Below, one piece after another: positions 6,591 to 15,083 of a stretch of 32,546 nucleotides of DNA. The position numbers and the translations under genes are program-made. The notes beneath the pieces are model-generated. The model had not been told where the DNA came from. It was given only the letters and a program-made list of their open reading frames with translations, and searched no databases. The stretch is from Butyrivibrio sp. CB08 (GTDB lineage Bacteria > Bacillota > Clostridia > Lachnospirales > Lachnospiraceae). The DNA lies in NCBI RefSeq assembly GCF_003625485.1, contig NZ_RAIR01000014.1, positions 1 through 32,546 of the forward strand, read 5' to 3'. Positions within the stretch are counted from its first letter, which is position 1, and the number at the start of each line of letters is the position of its first letter.

Positions 6591-8891
6591 ATGGTAAGAA
6601 CTGCTTTCATAATTATATTTGCCTTGCTGATCGCCACATTGCTGATATGTGGCCTTGCTTCATGGCGTTCAGAAAAGCCTATTGGCAAGGCAGTTTGTCT
6701 TCTTTGTATTTCACTTATTCCTCCTGTACTTGGAAATATGATAATCATTGCTGCGACCACAAAGGCCGTGGCTTACGTTGGCTGCTATATTTATTACATT
6801 GGCATGGATTTTGTCATGTTTGCTCTGATAAGATTCACTGACAAATATTGCCGCTATCAGGTTGGAACACGCAGGAAAAAGTACAGCGTTCCTATCTGGA
6901 TAAATCACCTGCTTGGACTGGATGTGCTCCAGCTGCTGCTTAACATCGCATTCGGACACGCTTTTGTCCTTTCAGAGATCGAAGCCTACGGAAAACCGTA
7001 CTTTATCATGACTCCTCTCTTGGGACAGACTTTCCACCGAATCATCTGCTATGGCGCCATGGCTCTTACCATAATCGTCTTTATCATCAAGAGCATTCAG
7101 GTTCCAAGGCTCTATAAAGAGCGCTATATCGTCATACTCATCAGCATGATAATCGGAACCATGTGGCAGACCTTCTATATCTTCTCAAGGACCCCTATCG
7201 ACAGGTCAATGGTGGGCTTTGCGGTATTCGGACTTCTGATCTACTACTTCTCCATGCACTACAGACCACTTCGCCTTCTGGACAACATGCTTGCGGATAT
7301 CATCAATGACACAAGCGTTGCGGTGTTACTGTATGGTCCGGAGGGAAGATGTATCTGGGCAAATGAGCCAGCCAAAGAGCTTACTGGAAGAAAAAGTGAC
7401 GAGCCGGAAGGCATTTCCGCTGCGCTGGAATCTCTTTTTGGAGAAATAAAGAGTCTCCCTGATGACCAGGACACTGAAATAACCAGGGGAATAGCGGATA
7501 GTGAAAAGAGCTATATGATAGCCCGAGGCGGATTCAAGGACAGATCCGGCAAAGATCTTGGATCCTACGTCCGCGTAAGAGATATCACCCAGGAAAAGAA
7601 GCGAATTGAAGCCGAGATGTACGCCGCCAACCACGACGCACTGACAGGCTTATATAATAAGGAATATACATATAAAAAGATCAACGATCAGCTAAAGTTA
7701 CACACTCTGGATAATTTCTACATCGCCACGATCCACCTGTGTGACTTCAAGGTGTTTAATGATGTATTCGGACACGAGTTCGGCGATGCAGCTCTTAAGC
7801 AGGTCGCTGACTGGATGTCAAAATACTCCGATGATAACTGTATTTACGGCCGTATCGCCGGCGACAGATTTGGCTCCTGCCTTCCTAAGAATATGATGGT
7901 GGAGGAACTTCTTGAAAGCGACCTGGCTCACTTTACCGTTAAGCTTGGTGACATTGAGCAGAATCTCACAGTGCACCTTGGATTTTGTGATGTAGACGAG
8001 GACGTACAGGACGCAGCTGTTTTATTTGACAGAGCCTACATAGCCCTGGATTCCATTAAAGACGACTACAGAAGGCACGTGGCTTTCTTTGATAAAAAGA
8101 TCCGCGATAAAATGATCTGGAATCAGGAGATCTCCGCACAGCTGGATAACGCCATAGCACAAAACCAGATAATTCCTTACCTTCAGCCTATAGCAGACAA
8201 CAGCGGCAAGATTGTTGGCGCCGAGGCCCTTGTAAGGTGGATCCACCCAGTGAACGGCTTCATGTCTCCCGGTGATTTCATTCCGTTATTCGAAGAAAAC
8301 GGCATGATTGCTGAGCTTGATAAGCATATCTGGAGATCAGCTTGTAAGATCCTGTCAAGTTGGGAAAAGAAATATCCAGGTATCTTCATTTCTGTGAATG
8401 TTTCACCAAAAGACTTCTATATGACAGATGTCTATGGCGAGATCACAAGCTACGTCCAGGAATATGGCATAAATCCTCACAATCTGCGTATCGAGGTTAC
8501 AGAGAGCAGTATGATGCGGGATACCGACGACAGGATGAAAGTTCTGGAAGACTTCAGAAACGACGGCTTTATCGTGGAGATGGATGACTTTGGAAGCGGA
8601 TATTCATCACTGAACATGCTGAAAGATATGCCTGTTGATGTGCTTAAGATCGATATGAAGTTTCTTGGTAAGTCCAACGACGAGCAGAAGGCCAATATCA
8701 TCGTTAAGAACGTCATCAGATTGTCAGAAGACCTTTGCATCGTATCTCTGGCTGAAGGTGTCGAAACCGCAGAAAACTTCGACCAGTTAAACGGCCTTGG
8801 CTGCGACCTGTTCCAGGGTTACTATTTCTCAAAGCCAGTTCCACAGGCTGATTTTGAGGCAATGCTGGACAAGGAAAGAGGAAATGCCTGA
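6591..8891 (+). CDS. 7TM-PAS-GGDEF(degenerate)-EAL phosphodiesterase
   Basis: This 766-residue protein has about seven membrane helices in residues 1-222, like the histidine-kinase N-terminal 7TM sensor. A PAS-like domain follows (about 230-335), then a GGDEF domain whose signature is AGDRF (423-427) and so is probably not a cyclase. An EAL domain covers about 515-760. EAL is intact (E545-L547), as are NVSP, EVTES, DDFGSGYSS (665-673), KID and AEGVET (721-726), so c-di-GMP hydrolysis is expected. The degenerate GGDEF could bind GTP as an activator, as in some related proteins. GGAGG lies before the ATG. It likely forms an operon with the preceding cyclase, giving opposing activities. Confidence 0.92.
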   Translation: MVRTAFIIIFALLIATLLICGLASWRSEKPIGKAVCLLCISLIPPVLGNMIIIAATTKAVAYVGCYIYYIGMDFVMFALIRFTDKYCRYQVGTRRKKYSVPIWINHLLGLDVLQLLLNIAFGHAFVLSEIEAYGKPYFIMTPLLGQTFHRIICYGAMALTIIVFIIKSIQVPRLYKERYIVILISMIIGTMWQTFYIFSRTPIDRSMVGFAVFGLLIYYFSMHYRPLRLLDNMLADIINDTSVAVLLYGPEGRCIWANEPAKELTGRKSDEPEGISAALESLFGEIKSLPDDQDTEITRGIADSEKSYMIARGGFKDRSGKDLGSYVRVRDITQEKKRIEAEMYAANHDALTGLYNKEYTYKKINDQLKLHTLDNFYIATIHLCDFKVFNDVFGHEFGDAALKQVADWMSKYSDDNCIYGRIAGDRFGSCLPKNMMVEELLESDLAHFTVKLGDIEQNLTVHLGFCDVDEDVQDAAVLFDRAYIALDSIKDDYRRHVAFFDKKIRDKMIWNQEISAQLDNAIAQNQIIPYLQPIADNSGKIVGAEALVRWIHPVNGFMSPGDFIPLFEENGMIAELDKHIWRSACKILSSWEKKYPGIFISVNVSPKDFYMTDVYGEITSYVQEYGINPHNLRIEVTESSMMRDTDDRMKVLEDFRNDGFIVEMDDFGSGYSSLNMLKDMPVDVLKIDMKFLGKSNDEQKANIIVKNVIRLSEDLCIVSLAEGVETAENFDQLNGLGCDLFQGYYFSKPVPQADFEAMLDKERGNA

Positions 8892-8925
8892 ATAAGCCAG
8901 ACTTAAATGTGTATTGGAAATTTAG

Positions 8926-8959
8926 TTCCGCCACGGGATTAGCGTGGCGGAATTTTTTT
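8926..8959 (+). terminator. Rho-independent terminator after the EAL gene
   Basis: A perfect 10-bp stem TTCCGCCACG/CGTGGCGGAA with a 7-nt loop is followed by seven T, 35 bp after the EAL stop codon. Confidence 0.93.
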
Positions 8960-9135
8960 GCTATTTTTGGAGAAAAACAAGCGGAAACTCGCTGTAATAG
9001 TCATGTATTATTCGGTTTTTCGGACATATACTTTATACATAAGTGAAAAACAGTGCAAGATGAGTGTATTTGATGGTCACGAAAGTCATATCTGCTATTG
9101 TGCTATCAGAGAGAACACAAAAGGAGGAATGAGAG

Positions 9136-9342
9136 ATGAAAAGAAGAAAACTGTTAGCACTTTGCATCGGCATTATATGGGCCATCGCATTTTTAAAAGT
9201 AGATATCAATTTTGCAGTAATTATGGGCCTTGCCCTTGCAATGATCTTTGGCTTATTTGATTCAGAAAAAGATGACTCTATTAAACAGATTACAATGAAG
9301 GAGGAAAAAGGTAATGAAGAAGAAATTATACAAAAGCAGTGA
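9136..9342 (+). CDS. Small membrane protein preceding PspC
   Basis: This 68-residue protein has two closely spaced hydrophobic segments (about 6-20 and 26-41) and a charged C-terminal tail of about 25 residues. A perfect AAAGGAGG lies before the ATG. Its end overlaps the start of the PspC-domain gene by 29 bp, so the two are translated from one message. Small membrane proteins next to PspC-domain genes often belong to envelope-stress modules; the exact family is not recognised. Confidence 0.75.
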   Translation: MKRRKLLALCIGIIWAIAFLKVDINFAVIMGLALAMIFGLFDSEKDDSIKQITMKEEKGNEEEIIQKQ

Positions 9343-9508
9343 CAAGAGGATCGCAGGTGTTTGCGCAGGAATCGCTGAGTATTTCGACATCGATCCAACA
9401 ATCGTAAGAGTTTTATGGGTAGTATTTACACTCTCAGGCGGTGCTGGTCTTTTAGCATACCTTATAGCTGCACTGATCATGGACGAAAACCCCGGATACG
9501 TTGGTTGA
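9314..9508 (+). CDS. PspC domain protein
   Basis: This 64-residue protein consists almost only of a PspC domain: KKLYKSSDKRIAGVCAGIAEYF, then DPTIVRVLWVVFTL and a membrane helix to LIMDENPG. In proteobacteria PspC is a membrane partner of the phage-shock response; stand-alone short PspC proteins are common in Firmicutes and probably act in envelope stress. The ribosome site AAGGAGG lies within the end of the upstream gene. Confidence 0.9.
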   Translation: MKKKLYKSSDKRIAGVCAGIAEYFDIDPTIVRVLWVVFTLSGGAGLLAYLIAALIMDENPGYVG

Positions 9509-9564
9509 TCGCCCGATCATATGGCTAAAGAGGAAAAACATCTCCTTCAATGATGTTTATATAT

Positions 9565-9592
9565 GAGCTCCGGAGCTTAGGCTTCGGGGCTC
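9565..9592 (+). terminator. Hairpin, probable terminator after PspC gene
   Basis: A 12-bp stem with two G-U pairs (9565-9576 with 9581-9592) and a TTAG loop is followed by only a short T-rich stretch. It lies 56 bp past the pspC-like stop. Confidence 0.6.
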
Positions 9593-9685
9593 AATTTGAT
9601 TAATTCAGGTTATCGTTTTATGGATAAACCACCGGAAAACGTGATAAAATCAGATTATCTTATGAATCCAAGGGGGATTTATCAC

Positions 9686-9709
9686 ATGGTAGAAGAAGCA
9701 GAAGAGTAA
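9686..9709 (+). CDS. Seven-codon leader mini-ORF (MVEEAEE)
   Basis: An AAGGGGG ribosome site (about 9670-9675) precedes an ATG that opens a seven-codon frame ending in TAA three bases before the next gene's ATG. The mini-ORF's GAAGAAGCAGAAGAG run could in turn act as the weak ribosome site of that gene. This suggests translational coupling, or simply a former start. Confidence 0.35.
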   Translation: MVEEAEE

Positions 9710-9712
9710 AGC

Positions 9713-10285
9713 ATGGAACTTAAGAAACTGTCAAAAGAGCTGATAGCTGAAATCTACAATACTCGCATGAAGACGGACTTTCCACCTGAGGAGCTAAAGC
9801 CCTTGTTTGTCATCCTGGATGGCTATGATAAGGGAATCTACGAGGGATTGGGGCTGTATAATGGCGTGGAGATTGTAGGATATACATATCTGGTCAAGCA
9901 GTCCACCAATTATTTGGTAGACTATCTCGCCATATTTCCAGATAAAAGAAATACTGGCATCGGAAGTTCGCTGATAACGCTCCTATCTGAGTACATGGGC
10001 GATAATGGCCGTATTATAGGGGAAGTTGAAGACCCAGAGTATGCACAGGATGCTGCGGATAGAGAACTTCGCACAAGGCGCCTTAATTTCTATCTTCGTA
10101 ACGGATGCCGTGATACTGGAGTCAGAGTTAAGTGCTTTGGAGTGGAGTTCATTCTTTTGACCATGGGAAACCCAGACCCTGATAAGGAAAAGAGCTGGGA
10201 GGTGTACTCATCGCTGTACAAATCCATCCTTCCACCTGGAATGTATGATGAGAACATCAAGCTTTTGGGATATACTAACGATTGA
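9713..10285 (+). CDS. GNAT family N-acetyltransferase
   Basis: This 190-residue protein is GNAT-like. A central YLVDYLAIFPDKRNTGIGSSLI matches the beta-4 strand and acetyl-CoA-binding loop, followed by a GEVEDPE strand and RRLNFYLRNGCRDTG near the C-terminus. The ribosome site is weak and translation may depend on the mini-ORF just upstream. It appears to be the first gene of a six-gene plus-strand run with gaps of 1-18 bp ending with the GH43 gene. Substrate unknown. Confidence 0.83.
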   Translation: MELKKLSKELIAEIYNTRMKTDFPPEELKPLFVILDGYDKGIYEGLGLYNGVEIVGYTYLVKQSTNYLVDYLAIFPDKRNTGIGSSLITLLSEYMGDNGRIIGEVEDPEYAQDAADRELRTRRLNFYLRNGCRDTGVRVKCFGVEFILLTMGNPDPDKEKSWEVYSSLYKSILPPGMYDENIKLLGYTND

Positions 10286-10303
10286 AAGGTTGGAGCAATA
10301 TAA

Positions 10304-10765
10304 ATGACTAGAAGAGAAGCGGCAATGGAAAATTTCATGAAGGGATATAACTGCTCGCAGGCATTAACACTGGCTTTCGCGGATCTTGTTGATATGGATG
10401 AGAAAACTCTGTCCAAGCTGGCGTCATCCTTTGGCGGCGGAATGGGAAGACTTCGCGAAGTATGCGGATCTGTCAGCGGAATGTTCATGATAGCAGGCCT
10501 ACTGTATGGCTATGATGGCCCGGAAACAGGCGACATTAAAGCTGACCACTACGCCAAGATCCAGGAACTTGCTAAGAGATTCGAAGAAAAGCACGGAACA
10601 ATCATCTGCAGAGAAATGCTGGGACTTGACGTCCGCCACGATGTTCCCACACCGGAAGCAAGAACCAAACAGTACTACGAAAAGCGCCCCTGCCCTGAGA
10701 TCATCGGAAACGCAGCGGAAATATTAGACCAATTCATCAAAGAAAACCCTGTAGAAAGAAAATGA
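10304..10765 (+). CDS. C_GCAxxG_C_C family probable redox protein
   Basis: This 153-residue protein has the pattern of the C_GCAxxG_C_C family: YNCSQAL (Cys17), the [17 protein letters not shown] block (Cys54), and two later cysteines in [10 protein letters not shown] and KRPCPEI. The four conserved cysteines suggest metal or redox chemistry, but the biochemical role is not established. In the name-giving block the sequence is CGSVSG rather than CGAVTG. It follows the GNAT by 18 bp and is one base from the VOC gene. Confidence 0.87.
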   Translation: MTRREAAMENFMKGYNCSQALTLAFADLVDMDEKTLSKLASSFGGGMGRLREVCGSVSGMFMIAGLLYGYDGPETGDIKADHYAKIQELAKRFEEKHGTIICREMLGLDVRHDVPTPEARTKQYYEKRPCPEIIGNAAEILDQFIKENPVERK

Positions 10766-10766
10766 C

Positions 10767-11150
10767 ATGAAAATTGAACATATAGCAATGTACGTTAACG
10801 ACCTGGAGGCTGCCAGAGACTTTTTCATCAAGTACCTTGGCGGAAAATCCAACGACGGATATCACAACAAAACCACGGACTTCAGGTCCTTCTTCATCAC
10901 CTTTGACGACGGCGCAAGGCTGGAGATAATGAACAAACCCGGGCTCGCAGATCCGGAAAAGAACTTAAACCAGACGGGATACATTCACATCGCATTTTCC
11001 CTTGGAAGCAAGGAGAAGGTGGATGAGCTCACTCTTAAGCTTAAAAACGACGGCTACGAAGTTGTGAGCGGCCCAAGAACCACTGGCGATGGCTACTACG
11101 AATCCTGCATCGTGGGAATAGAGGGAAATCAGATAGAGCTTACAGTATAA
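10767..11150 (+). CDS. VOC (glyoxalase/dioxygenase-like) family protein
   Basis: This 127-residue single-module VOC protein begins [24 protein letters not shown] and ends with the paired module GNQIELTV. Candidate metal ligands are His5, Glu56-type residues in RLEIM and the terminal Glu, as in glyoxalase I relatives. The substrate is unknown; such small proteins often act in lactoylglutathione-like or fosfomycin-type detoxification. It sits one base after the preceding stop, so the two are certainly co-transcribed. Confidence 0.87.
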   Translation: MKIEHIAMYVNDLEAARDFFIKYLGGKSNDGYHNKTTDFRSFFITFDDGARLEIMNKPGLADPEKNLNQTGYIHIAFSLGSKEKVDELTLKLKNDGYEVVSGPRTTGDGYYESCIVGIEGNQIELTV

Positions 11151-11167
11151 CGGAGACATAACCAGGA

Positions 11168-11638
11168 ATGAACAGATCAGCCCAGCTAAAAGAAAAATAC
11201 AATCTCGAAAAGCACCCTGAAGGAGGCTGGTTTTCCGAGGTTTACACCGCACCCTTTGACCATGATGGAAGGCCACTTATGGGAAGCATCTACTTCCTTC
11301 TTGAAGGGGACGACATTTCCCATTTTCATCAGATAGACTGCGATGAGATCTGGTATCACCACGAGGGCACCGCTCTTAAGATCACCATGATCATGGATGG
11401 AGCGGTAAAAGAGACTGTCATCGGCTCGGAAGATGGCCAGGAAGCAATGGCAGTGATCCCAAAAGGAGCCATATTTGCAGCGGAAAACCTGGATAAACGC
11501 GGATACTGCTTTATGTCCTGTGCCACAACTCCGCAGTTTACCTACAAGGGCTTCAGGCTGGTTTATGAGGATGAGATCAGGAGCCTTTGTCCGGACAATT
11601 TCGATAAAATAGCACATCTGGCTTTTACAAATAACTAA
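11168..11638 (+). CDS. DUF985 cupin-fold protein
   Basis: This 156-residue protein matches the cupin DUF985 family. It opens with KEKYNLEKHPEGGWFSEVY, carries SIYFLLEGDDISHFHQIDCDEIWYHHEG with the histidine-rich metal-binding strand, and ends with PGF-type text QFTYKGFRLV. The family fold is known from structural work but the enzymatic role is unclear; a sugar or small acid substrate is plausible. It is the fourth gene of the run from 9713. Confidence 0.88.
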   Translation: MNRSAQLKEKYNLEKHPEGGWFSEVYTAPFDHDGRPLMGSIYFLLEGDDISHFHQIDCDEIWYHHEGTALKITMIMDGAVKETVIGSEDGQEAMAVIPKGAIFAAENLDKRGYCFMSCATTPQFTYKGFRLVYEDEIRSLCPDNFDKIAHLAFTNN

Positions 11639-11654
11639 TGGGGGATTAAATACA

Positions 11655-12242
11655 ATGGAATCAGAGAGAACTACAGAAGTCACATGCCAATACTGCGGGG
11701 CACCAGTAAGGACCGAGCTATGTCCCTATTGCGGAAAGCCCACAGGACTCAACACAGCAACAGCAACAATGGACTATCCTGAGGTAGAATGCAAAGAAGC
11801 ACACCTGGATTTCTGGGGGATCATTTTCCCACTGATATTTGCTGTAGCATTTGGCTTCTTTGGGTTTATCTTCCCAATCTTCTTTAGAGACATGACAAGC
11901 GAAATGCCAGCTATGAAGCTTATGTTCTTGCCGTTTATGCTCATCGGCCTTGGCGCAGCTTTCATCGTTCTTCGAAATCTGTGGAGATACCTTAGTGTCT
12001 CCATGTTTGGTAAGGAGATCGAGGGCACTGTTTACGGCTATACTGATGACGTAATTACCTACAACGACCAGCCGGGGCAGGTTTGCAAGATCATGGTCAA
12101 CTCCGCCCACGGCAAGAGATTCATCATGTATCAGCTTAAGAGCGTCAAAAAGCCCTACAAGGTAAACACCACCTTACCCCTTAAGGTCTACAAAAACTGC
12201 TTCATGATCATCGACAAGCACAAATACGAAATCTGGGAATAA
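11655..12242 (+). CDS. Zinc-ribbon membrane protein, function unknown
   Basis: This 195-residue protein starts with a zinc ribbon (CQYC at 11-14, CPYC at 23-26), followed by two membrane helices (about 54-77 and 87-107) and a C-terminal cytoplasmic beta-rich domain of about 85 residues (GTVYGYTDDVITYNDQPGQV...). It resembles Lachnospiraceae proteins of unknown role. It is separated by 7 bp from the ankyrin-GH43 gene. Confidence 0.78.
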   Translation: MESERTTEVTCQYCGAPVRTELCPYCGKPTGLNTATATMDYPEVECKEAHLDFWGIIFPLIFAVAFGFFGFIFPIFFRDMTSEMPAMKLMFLPFMLIGLGAAFIVLRNLWRYLSVSMFGKEIEGTVYGYTDDVITYNDQPGQVCKIMVNSAHGKRFIMYQLKSVKKPYKVNTTLPLKVYKNCFMIIDKHKYEIWE

Positions 12243-12249
12243 TGCAGAC

Positions 12250-14157
12250 ATGGACGAAATCACACTAATCTTAGCCATAAAAGAAAATGACCTAAAAACA
12301 GTAGAACACATCCTGGTGCAGGATCCAGCTCTTGTCAGTAAGGAAGCGCTTTTTTGTGCTGCCAGAGAAGGGCACATGGATATCCTTAAGTATCTGGTTG
12401 AATACTCCAGAGTAAGCCTAAACGAGTACGACGACGAGCACAGGAACGTTCTTCATTACGGCGCAGAATCAGGAGACCTGGAGGTTTTCAGATATTTAGT
12501 TGAGAAGTGTGGCATGGATCCACTTGTGGGGGACAAGAATCTCGAAACTCCCTGGGATCTGGTGCATAAGCGCCACAGCGAAATCGAGCAATATCTCGAA
12601 TCCCGCTACGCCCATAAATACGAGGATTTCTACCGCAACCCGATCCGCACAGGCTTTTTCCCTGACCCTTCAATCTGCAGAGTGGGAGAGGATTACTACA
12701 TGGTAAATTCCTCCTTTATCTTTTTCCCCTGCATTCCGATCTCTCATTCCAGAGACCTGATTCACTGGGAGATCATAGGTCACGCCATCACAAACCCAGA
12801 GTGGGCGCACCTTGACGAGCTTGAGGGCGGAAGAGGCTACTGGGCTCCCGATATCTCTTTTTACAAAGGACGCTTCTATATAACCGCTACCTACAGGCTA
12901 AACGACGTTCCGCCAACCTACAGAAGGCAGATAGTGGTTTCTTCGGACAAGCCCGAAGGGCCTTATTCGGAGCCTGTATTTATCGACGAAGATGGAATAG
13001 ATCCCAGCATTTTTAACGACGATGACGGGAAAAGATATATGCTCCTCAACAGGGGTGCCAGAATATTTGAACTGGATGAGTCCGGGACAAAAAAGATCTC
13101 GGATGCCCAGCTTTTGTTCTACGGAGATCACAAGAGAGCGCCCGAAGGGCCGCATTTATACAAAAAAGATGGCTATTACTACCTTCTTGAAGCGGAGGGC
13201 GGAACTGGTCCAGGCCACAGAGTGACTGTTTCCAGGGCAAAAGAGCTATTTGGCAACTATGAACCATGCCCATACAATCCGATCATGCGCCAAAACGATC
13301 CTGACGCAGGAATACAGCGCTGCGGACACGGAGACCTTGTGGAAACCCAGGACGGGCGCTGGTACATGGTTTACCTCTGTGGAAGAATGATAGGAGATGG
13401 CTACAGCCTTTTGGGAAGAGAGACTGCTATTGACCCTGTGACATGGACTCCTGATGGCTGGCCAATTGTTAATGGCCTTAAGGGTCCATCAACCATGCAG
13501 GTTAAGCCATTTGCTGGCGCTGGCACAGCCACTGAAAAAACAGGCATTTCCCCTTGCGGACTGCCCTTTGACTACATGACACCAAGGCCCTTTACACCTG
13601 GGGGTGTGAAATTCTCCCCAGAAACAGGGCGATTTGAGATAAGCGGCAGTAAAGCTCCACTTTCCAGCGTGGACAGCCGCAACATTGTCCTGAAACGACA
13701 GACCTCATTTGAGTTCCAGTATGCGGCCACATTAGAAATCCCAGCTATGACAGAGGGTCAGACCGCTGGAATTACTGGATATTACGACGAGAACACATTT
13801 TTCGAGTTTGGAATTACAAGCCGAGGCGGGCAGATTTACCTCTACTCCAACGAACATGTGGGAGATGATGACAGAACTAAGATCTCTGATGAGCCAGTTC
13901 CTGCAAACGTAACCAGCATAAGACTCATCATGGATACAAGCTATCTCACCCGCAGGCTCTCATATCAGTACAATGCAGAAAACGGCTCGGAGACTGAGTT
14001 TATTACATTAGATAACGTTTGTTATCTATGCGATGAAGGCCTTAAAAAGGGCAAACGTTTCACCGGAGCAATGGTTGGAATGTACTCCTACGCAAGTGAA
14101 AGCGATTTAACGGCGGTATTTCATTCATCAACACATATAAACAGATATTTGAAATAG
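12250..14157 (+). CDS. Ankyrin repeat - GH43 glycoside hydrolase fusion
   Basis: This 635-residue protein has about three ankyrin repeats in residues 1-118 (AAREGHMDILKYLVE and GAESGDLEVFRYLVEKCGMD are clear). A GH43 five-blade propeller follows at about 125-420, then a C-terminal beta-sandwich (about 440-635) typical of xylosidase/arabinofuranosidase members. Expected catalytic residues are present: base Asp139 in FFPDPS, Asp251 in GIDPS, acid Glu299 in RAPEGPH. No signal peptide is seen, so it is cytoplasmic and probably trims imported xylo- or arabino-oligosaccharides. The ankyrin module is unusual on a GH43 and may mediate protein contact. The end overlaps the convergent MerR gene by 37 bp. 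Confidence 0.92.
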   Translation: MDEITLILAIKENDLKTVEHILVQDPALVSKEALFCAAREGHMDILKYLVEYSRVSLNEYDDEHRNVLHYGAESGDLEVFRYLVEKCGMDPLVGDKNLETPWDLVHKRHSEIEQYLESRYAHKYEDFYRNPIRTGFFPDPSICRVGEDYYMVNSSFIFFPCIPISHSRDLIHWEIIGHAITNPEWAHLDELEGGRGYWAPDISFYKGRFYITATYRLNDVPPTYRRQIVVSSDKPEGPYSEPVFIDEDGIDPSIFNDDDGKRYMLLNRGARIFELDESGTKKISDAQLLFYGDHKRAPEGPHLYKKDGYYYLLEAEGGTGPGHRVTVSRAKELFGNYEPCPYNPIMRQNDPDAGIQRCGHGDLVETQDGRWYMVYLCGRMIGDGYSLLGRETAIDPVTWTPDGWPIVNGLKGPSTMQVKPFAGAGTATEKTGISPCGLPFDYMTPRPFTPGGVKFSPETGRFEISGSKAPLSSVDSRNIVLKRQTSFEFQYAATLEIPAMTEGQTAGITGYYDENTFFEFGITSRGGQIYLYSNEHVGDDDRTKISDEPVPANVTSIRLIMDTSYLTRRLSYQYNAENGSETEFITLDNVCYLCDEGLKKGKRFTGAMVGMYSYASESDLTAVFHSSTHINRYLK

Positions 14158-14975
14158 GTATGCTCATCCTTCTGATACAGGTTGATGAGGCTTATTATGT
14201 ACAGATCAGAACAGGCTTTTAGCCTGTTCTTTTTTATGTATGCGAGCATTTTCTTGTAGGTTTTCTCGATTCCCTGAGAGCGGCTTTCATGCTGACAGCA
14301 CAGCGCTTTCCTGGTGGGAAGGGTCATATAACCCGAGGAAGGATCTGCAGGCAGGAGAGAGAAGCTCACTACACTGTTATAGGTATAGTTCTTTTTAAGA
14401 AGATCCTCATAGGAAATGGTAACTCCTGAAGGAAACGAGGAAAGACTGCCGTCTGCGGTGGTTTTTGACAGGTGCACCGAGATGTCTTTTGCAATATCCG
14501 CAGTGTGATGGGCCTTCGCCTTATCACTGATGGGGGTCTTGATGATGCTAATGGACGGGATCTCCTGAACAAAGGGCGAGCCCTGGGCGTGGCTATCGAA
14601 GGTCTCCAGGATCCACATGCCCATGTGCAGGGCGCTGATCCTCTTGTTTATCAAAAAGAGCTCCCTCTGCATATCCAGGATCTTGGCGTTAGTAAGGCGC
14701 TTTATTCCCTCTTTGGAAGAATTGTGAATAAGGTCGCTTATCTCTTTTATGGAGCAACCAGCCTGACGCATGGTAGTTATAAAGTAGAAAGAGCTTATCT
14801 GGGCGGCAGAGTAGTAGTGATACCCGTTTTCCGGATTCACCTTTGGAACGATTATCCCCGACTCATAGTAATGTCTTAAAGTATCCCTTGTTGTACCGCA
14901 GAGCTTGGCGAACTGCCCGACACTCAGGGTGTACTCTTCCTCGGAGTCTCTCATACTACTGCCAAATAATTTCAT
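14121..14975 (-). CDS. MerR family transcriptional regulator of the FASII operon
   Basis: This 284-residue regulator has an N-terminal MerR winged HTH (about 16-85: LSVGQFAKLCGTTRDTLRHYYESGII, then GYHYYSAAQISSFYFITTMRQAGCSIKEI), a dimerisation helix (about 95-120) and a C-terminal effector-binding-like region. The chosen ATG follows GGGGAGAG; an upstream in-frame start would run into the operator region and lacks a ribosome site. It is divergent from acpP, and a dyad sits in a 19-bp promoter spacer between them. Likely effectors are acyl-ACP, malonyl-CoA or a fatty acid, but this is inference. A plus-strand terminator lies inside its 3' coding region. Confidence 0.9.
   Translation of the reverse strand: MKLFGSSMRDSEEEYTLSVGQFAKLCGTTRDTLRHYYESGIIVPKVNPENGYHYYSAAQISSFYFITTMRQAGCSIKEISDLIHNSSKEGIKRLTNAKILDMQRELFLINKRISALHMGMWILETFDSHAQGSPFVQEIPSISIIKTPISDKAKAHHTADIAKDISVHLSKTTADGSLSSFPSGVTISYEDLLKKNYTYNSVVSFSLLPADPSSGYMTLPTRKALCCQHESRSQGIEKTYKKMLAYIKKNRLKACSDLYIISLINLYQKDEHTYFKYLFICVDE
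14208..14235 (+). terminator. Plus-strand terminator embedded in the MerR coding region
   Basis: A perfect 9-bp stem AGAACAGGC/GCCTGTTCT with a TTTTA loop is followed by five T. It is 51 bp past the GH43 stop. On the minus strand no U tract follows, so it serves only the GH43 operon while coding for MerR residues around 247-256. Confidence 0.85.
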
Positions 14976-15009
14976 ATTTCTCTCCCCAAAAATAATTTTC
15001 AAATAGTTG

Positions 15010-15040
15010 TTGACCTGGGGGTTACCCCCAAGACTATTGT
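15010..15040 (+). promoter_or_regulatory. MerR-type promoter/operator of the fab operon
   Basis: TTGACC (15010-15015) and TATTGT (15035-15040) are separated by 19 bp, the over-long spacer typical of MerR-regulated promoters. The spacer holds a 15-bp dyad, TGGGGGT-T-ACCCCCA (15016-15030). It lies between the divergent merR-like gene and acpP, 44 bp before the acpP start. The layout predicts that the MerR protein twists the DNA to activate transcription. The effector is not shown. Confidence 0.72.
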
Positions 15041-15083
15041 AACAAAGAAATTTAAAACCACAAGCCAAAAGGAGGCAGAGAAA

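Noticed and set aside
8958..9260. Plus-strand frame of 100 codons overlapping the small membrane protein gene
   Set aside because: It starts at the end of the terminator, has no ribosome site and is out of frame with the well-supported gene at 9136.
14472..14879. Plus-strand frame opposite the MerR gene
   Set aside because: It is a mirror frame of a clear MerR coding region with no ribosome site.
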